NCBI GenBank assembly: GCA_027924585.1
Contig: BSBM01000260.1
Location: forward strand, 16,740,001-16,804,000
Source: Larix kaempferi
Taxonomy: Eukaryota; Streptophyta; Pinopsida; Pinales; Pinaceae
Length of the DNA: 64,000 nucleotides
Reading direction: 5' to 3'
Numbering within the stretch: position 1 is the first letter of the stretch; each line of letters begins with the position of its first letter. The notes below the pieces were generated by a model. That model was not told where the DNA came from. It was given only the letters and a program-made list of their open reading frames with translations, and made no database searches. Position numbers and translations under genes: made by a program. Of the stretch, positions 58,913 to 64,000 are shown one piece after another.

Positions 58913-61900
58913 CCAAGACAAGGTTAAACAATGAGTGAAATAGATCTAGGGCAGCGAGAAATTGGCGTTTATAATCACTTCCAATGGATGATACTTGATT
59001 TCTTAAGATAAAATGGCGTTTTCAATCCAAATCTAAAGTACCCAGAACCCAGAAAAATACCCAACAATGTGTTTGACTAGTTTGCCCAAGTGGGGCGAAT
59101 TCAGAAATTGACTAGTGCCTGGTTAGGTGGGTAAATGGAGTCGAAACTAAATGAAACTTGAGATATAGGCTTTTGATAACGTTTCATGAGCGGGTTTACA
59201 AGCAAAATAAATTCTAACGGTGGATTTTAAAGATTTTAATTTTAGGGTTTTTTTGTGAGTTTTCTCTCTTCAACAAACTAGAAATGGAAATACAAGAGAA
59301 GAAGATGAAACACATACTTGGAACCAGCTGATATCTCTGATTTTGATGAGGTTTTACGTCCCGAAGATCAAATAGAAGTGGTTGTAGAAGTCCCCAGGTG
59401 AATTCGATTTGCCCACTCCCACCAACTCGTCCTTCCTTGCCTGTCAAAACCAATGGACAATAGATCAAATTAGTAAGACAAGCAAATGAAATCTACAGCA
59501 ATACAAATAAAGGATGAGAGAAAATGCTTGGCTGAAATGGCAAAAACACTTCCCTTTTTTACCGATCCTGGAGAGTGGAGCAACAATGGCAGCCAAATGG
59601 TGTGCCCTCCTCCAAAACTTTGTGCTTGGTGCAAACAATGTTGAGAAATACAATGCCGGAAACATTCACAATCTACTCTATTGCATCAAGATAGTATGGC
59701 AATCAACAATCTCAAGAGAGTATCACACAAGAACCAAGCAAGAGCTGCAAATCATTTTCTCTTCTATTCAGGTCTAAAATGCCAAGAGAGGGTGTACAAT
59801 GGGTGAGTGCCTTCTCTTATAGACAAAGGGCACTCCTCAAAACCTATTCCCTCCAAAATGAAGGGATGGGATCAACTCCCAAGCAACCAAATCGAATGGA
59901 GGAGATTCCTCCATGAGGGGGTGCGAATTGCCCTCTAGAAAGCACAAGTGGAGAGAGGGGACCCATGTGGGGTCCATACAACACATAAGCCAAGGTTGGG
60001 GGGTGTCTATAGGATGTTTTATCACCCCAACTCAATGCAATAAGGTCCCACATACACAAAACCATCAAAATCGAATTGTGCCAAGTGAGGAAAAACGCCC
60101 CCATGGGCAAATTCGACCTCCCCTAGTGAGCTGGTCCAATGGAGGGTCCCACCAACAAATACCATGTCCAAACATTACCAAATTACCTTACAAGTCACCC
60201 CTATATTAGCCAACCTTTGATTTTTGCCATTTGCCATAGTTTCCTTTGCCAATTTTTTATTTTTCCTTTAATTAACTGCTGGTTTTTATTGTTGAAGCTG
60301 TAAATTGGGCTTTTGACCCACTTTTAGTGCCTGGATTGTTGAACCGTCTGTTCCAATGCGATTGTGGACCCCAAAAATAGTAGATATGGTCACTTGAACG
60401 ACCACGATCCATCACTTAGGCACTGTTTGCCCAAAATCCATGATTTTTAATTAAAACAGGTCATTAATGACCAATAATAATTAAAAAATCTCATCGTTGC
60501 CTCAACTTTTTCAAATTCTGATGCTTGGAGGTTCATATGGGACCCCAATAGAATACAAGTGACCAAAATCGAAATCTTGATCGCAATATTTTTTCGGGCC
60601 CATTTTTGGCCTGGTCAACCTAGTTTGACCAAGTCAAATCTGGTCAACACGGTGTTGGCTGAATACCTGTATGCAATAAGGAAGCGATAGGCTTCCTTAT
60701 ACACATTAGTACATTACTAAACAATAAAATGTCAATATGGTGATCAAAATACATAATATCTCAAAAACACAAGGCCCCTGGTGAGGTGGGCCCACCACAT
60801 CCAAAAGACTCAAACTGCTATGCACATCCTATAGACTTGACCACCTAGCTGACTTTGGGTGATGTGGAAAACAGGGTGAAAGGTAAGGGATGACAAGGAC
60901 AAAGATCATGCAACCCTTTGGATAACTCAGGAAAGCAGGGTCCATTGAGATAAGTATACCATGACAAAACACAAGGAAGGGCGGTGCCTCACAAATGGGT
61001 ATAGTGCAGGGAAACCGCCACTGGTCATCTAACAAGTACCTCACAACTCACATCCGTGCCTTAGTAAGACTCTGTGAGGATCTTTTCTAGAGCCGCCAAA
61101 CTGAGTGTCCGGCAAACCGTAACTTCAGACTATACGGGACAATCTTGAGCTTGTCCCTTGCTCCCTCTCACCTCCTTGCCCCGCGGGACTAGGTGAGGAA
61201 ATAACCACTACAAAGCTGATATGTACGGCTGACCTGTGTCCATCTGTGTTTACAAGCACATTGCATGGATTTTACAATGAATTTCATACTTAGCCTTTTT
61301 GGCTAGATTTTACATTTACATTAGCCTTCTTGGCTTGCTTTACATTTCTTCATTTCTTCAATTTACATCAAGGCCCTTTTGGGCTACATACATATATCAA
61401 TAGATATAATCAAGGTGCTCATACTGCAAAGTAATGGGGGTGAGCAATACATGCTTCGATGACCAATGGGGAACACCCGGTGAGGCTACACACTCCTATA
61501 CTGCATTGCAACATCGGGGGCAACCGACAGGAGCAAATCCCATGTTTGAGAGTGCATCTCACACACTAAAGAGCCGAGGCACAAAAGACAGGGAATCATG
61601 GCATACTTAGAGATCAGCGGGGAAGGGGATCCTCAAGGTTACAAATCAAAATCCAAGTCGAGAAAGATCAATCATGAATGAGTCGGATGGGTGGAGGAAG
61701 TGAAGGTGGATCCAAAGTCAGCTGCCTAAGGGGACTAGGTGACCAAGTCTATACAAATAGTGGGAATGTGATCCGGTGTGCATAGACAGGATCCTACTGA
61801 AGGGGGTGAACTGACATCACCAAGGGCCAACACATCATAATAACAGCTAGATCACCACATCAACATAATATGTAAAGTCAGTGTACTATCATGTATAAAC

Positions 61901-62284
61901 AAGTCTAATCAACAACATAAGCAATAGAACATCAAATGCTATACCTACTGTTGAAGCTGACTCTGAAACTGGATCTCAACTGAATCCGGGCAATAAGCAG
62001 TAAACCAGCAATACTCTGTAGCACTCTATCAAAAATATGGCTAGGCAACTGTCTCAATGGGCTTATGCAAAGCCTAGCAAAGAAGGGTGCCTCTGTAGGT
62101 AATAATGTATATATGTCTGGACATTACAATAGACCATCTGTCCCCACTGATATGTCTGCTCGGGGCAATCTGAATAAAACTGTGTGCCTCCTCTGAAGGC
62201 ATCCGATCTCTGATCTGGAAAAAAGAAAAAAGTATAGTATGGTCCCCAACCACACAATCTGCAGCATGGTTGGATGTGATAACA

Positions 62285-62289
62285 GAAGA
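62285..62289. repeat. Target site duplication of LTR B2 (right)
   Basis: GAAGA, identical to 54,031-54,035. Confidence 0.88.
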
Positions 62290-62352
62290 CAAAGTAAAAG
62301 AAGGAGAGATTGTTATGACCACCTTGAATGGTCTCCCAAGATCATGGGACTC
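62285..62352 (+). pseudogene. Copia element 2 gag, continued fragment
   Basis: After the target repeat the frame reads KVKEGEIVMTTLNGLPRSWD, matching copia 1 gag (VITTLNGLPPSWES). It ends at about 62,350 where family-A sequence on the minus strand begins. The rest of the element is not in the window. Confidence 0.85.
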
Positions 62353-64000
62353 ATTCCCCATGGCACAATAATATAAAATAATATGTCCAAAATAATACAA
62401 ATGATCAAATCCTGTCCTCAAAATCTGTGAGAGACATGCAGTCAAAGGCCTCCTGTGGCCTCTGTGGACCCCACTGACTAATGCCAACTGACTTGAAGGT
62501 GGGGGATTCACCCTATAAGACCTATGTGAAGACCAAGTGCCAAAACCTTGCCTAAATTGCCCAAATCGAATTCTTCAATGACCCTTTTATTCCATTTTTA
62601 ATTCGCCTCAGTAACTGTGTAGCTACCCAAACTGACACCCAAAGTACCTACGTTGTCAAACTGAGCCCACCAAGATCTCTGAAAGGGGGGTATAATGGTA
62701 AAATCAAGTGGCTGGACCACCCCCTCATCATACAGCGCCCTAGGTGAAACTGGCCTCTCATGCCTCTGATGGACAAGCTGGGAAATCATGCCCAAATCTG
62801 GTCAACAAGTGGATAACTGCATCTATCACTATCAGAAGTGCCCGGAACTAAATGATAAGTGTCTCAATGGATCCAAAAATTGAGAAGACCCAAATCCACT
62901 AGGAGTGTGTATTCATACACTGTGTGTTTCCCTAAGGGGCCAACTGTAAGGTCCACCATACCTGGACAGTGCATAATCTGATGATCTGGAAATAATAATA
63001 AATCTGCTGAACTGCATCAACCATCCTCTAAATCATATGTCCACCATATGGTATCATCAACAAAAGTATGTGGGACCATCAATCATCGTCCATAAGCATA
63101 TATGGCCCACATCATCACGGATCCCAAGAATGACCATGGTCAAACTATGTTTGACTAGGTCAAATTATAACCAAGGACAAGATTATGACAAACTAAGTAA
63201 TGTTCCTTTTAGATCATATTCACAGCACAACTTAAAGTATAAACATCATTCAGTGGCAGTTAATACATTTATATTTTTCAATGTTATTAATATTTACTTG
63301 CACAATAGCTTAAATGACAAACTCACCCATTGGACATGGCCTAACTGCTAGCTAAGGATGAAGGCTAAGAACAAGGCTAGGAAAAGGGGGTGACTTGACC
63401 AAACTCCACCAAAAGCCACTTTAGACGTGGAGAGGGGGAAGCTACACTCTGTGCCGGACAAATAACAAGGGGAAGGGTTGTGCCTCACAAATGGATAAGT
63501 TGTTTAGAGAGTGTTTATTCAAGTTAGGCATTATGTCTAAATCAAGCTGATCCAAGTTCATTAGGATCGGATTCATTTCATTTCATGGCCTTTTTGGCCT
63601 ACATAATCCTTCGGATTTCAGATGTGCTAAGAAACACAACTAGTTGCAGCTTGCATCCAGGGCATGTTTATACATATACAAGATCAGTAATAAAAGATAT
63701 AACTTTGAGTAACATTTTCTTTTTGGACCTTTTCTATACTCTTCGAGAAGTATTTTTAGCAGTTCATTGCTCTTGCCCTTTACTCACGTGTGTTTAAAAA
63801 CACATTCTAGAGTTTATAGTTTCCATGGGCGTATTTATAAAGATTTCCAATATAGATAGTACATGAGCTTTCAGTTTTAGCCAACATCTCAAGTGACTAG
63901 GGGGACTTCTGCCAATGCCAAACATCGGGACAACCGACCAAAATGATTTAGGCCTACAATCCAACTCACCAAAGGCAAGTTTTGTCACCAACTCAGAGCC
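62350..64000 (-). mobile_element. Family-A-related LTR, truncated, minus strand, runs off the window
   Basis: The complement aligns with LTR A from about 33,490 back to about 31,910: GGCACAATAAxATAA at the left; GGCCTTTTTGGCCTACATAA near 63,587; GGCAAGTTxTGTCACCAACT near the end. Identity is lower than among the three plus-strand copies. The R-U5 half of the LTR is missing at the left junction with the copia gag fragment. Small ORFs here are incidental. Confidence 0.8.

Larger units (their letters stand above)
54036..62284 (-). mobile_element. Solo LTR, family B copy 2 (B2), with nested family-A solo LTR
   Basis: Ends TGTTATCACACAAACTCTAG and ATGTGATAACA, target repeat GAAGA on both sides. 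Minus the nested LTR (54,475-58,907) and one GCTAC it is 3,811 bp, colinear with B1 (for example GGTAGAGG near 54,084; CTCTTATAGA near 59,814; AACATCGGGGGCAACCGACA near 61,511; AATCCGGGCA near 61,983). It is inserted in the gag region of copia element 2. Confidence 0.88.

Noticed and set aside
63037-63351. 104-codon ORF near the window end
   Set aside because: It lies within the reversed family-A LTR and translates LTR sequence on the wrong strand.

Overview
This window is nuclear DNA of a seed plant with a large, repeat-filled genome. A gymnosperm, probably a conifer, fits best: very long introns, LTRs of 2-4.5 kb, deep nesting of retroelements and low gene density. That assignment is inference; no species marker was seen. 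The window holds one genuine host gene. On the minus strand between 44,428 and 51,661, five exons encode the middle of mitochondrial D-2-hydroxyglutarate dehydrogenase (D2HGDH). All visible splice sites are GT-AG and the codon phases join. Its 5' and 3' exons were not found in the window.

Left part (1-24 kb): a decayed Ty3/gypsy protease remnant lies near 1 kb. A solo LTR (family D, 2,666-10,108, TSD CCATC) carries a nested solo LTR (family B, 5,293-9,322, TSD ATAAC). Next comes a dead hAT transposon on the minus strand: its C-terminal part lies at 11.0-12.6 kb and its BED zinc-finger N-terminus at 23.1-23.3 kb. Between them are a Ty1/copia element (12,614 onward, one reading frame with five stops), an LTR-like piece at 18.2-19.0 kb, and an element with a 489-499 aa ORF and a 2 kb 3' LTR (21,070-23,107).

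Middle part (24-43 kb): mostly unclassified repeats to about 28.9 kb, then a second family-D LTR (D2, right end 43,133). D2 is interrupted by a complete 11.76-kb non-autonomous, Athila-like element (31,241-42,997). That element has 4.48-kb LTRs, TSD GGACC, a primer-binding site for tRNA-Asp, and a single 639-codon gag-type ORF with no pol.

Right part (43-64 kb): the D2HGDH exons and introns, one of which holds a related LTR (family C, 47,051-49,510). A copia gag fragment (52,590 onward) follows. A family-B solo LTR (54,036-62,284, TSD GAAGA) interrupts it, and that LTR is interrupted by a family-A solo LTR (54,475-58,907, TSD GCTAC). The window ends inside a minus-strand family-A relative. 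Families A, B and C share the termini TGTTATCAC...GTGATAACA and internal similarity. B lies in the opposite orientation to A and C.

The most notable items are the gag-only element with its duplicated primer-binding site, the nest of solo LTRs with perfect target duplications, the pseudo-exon in D2HGDH, and the composite insertion that splits the hAT transposase.
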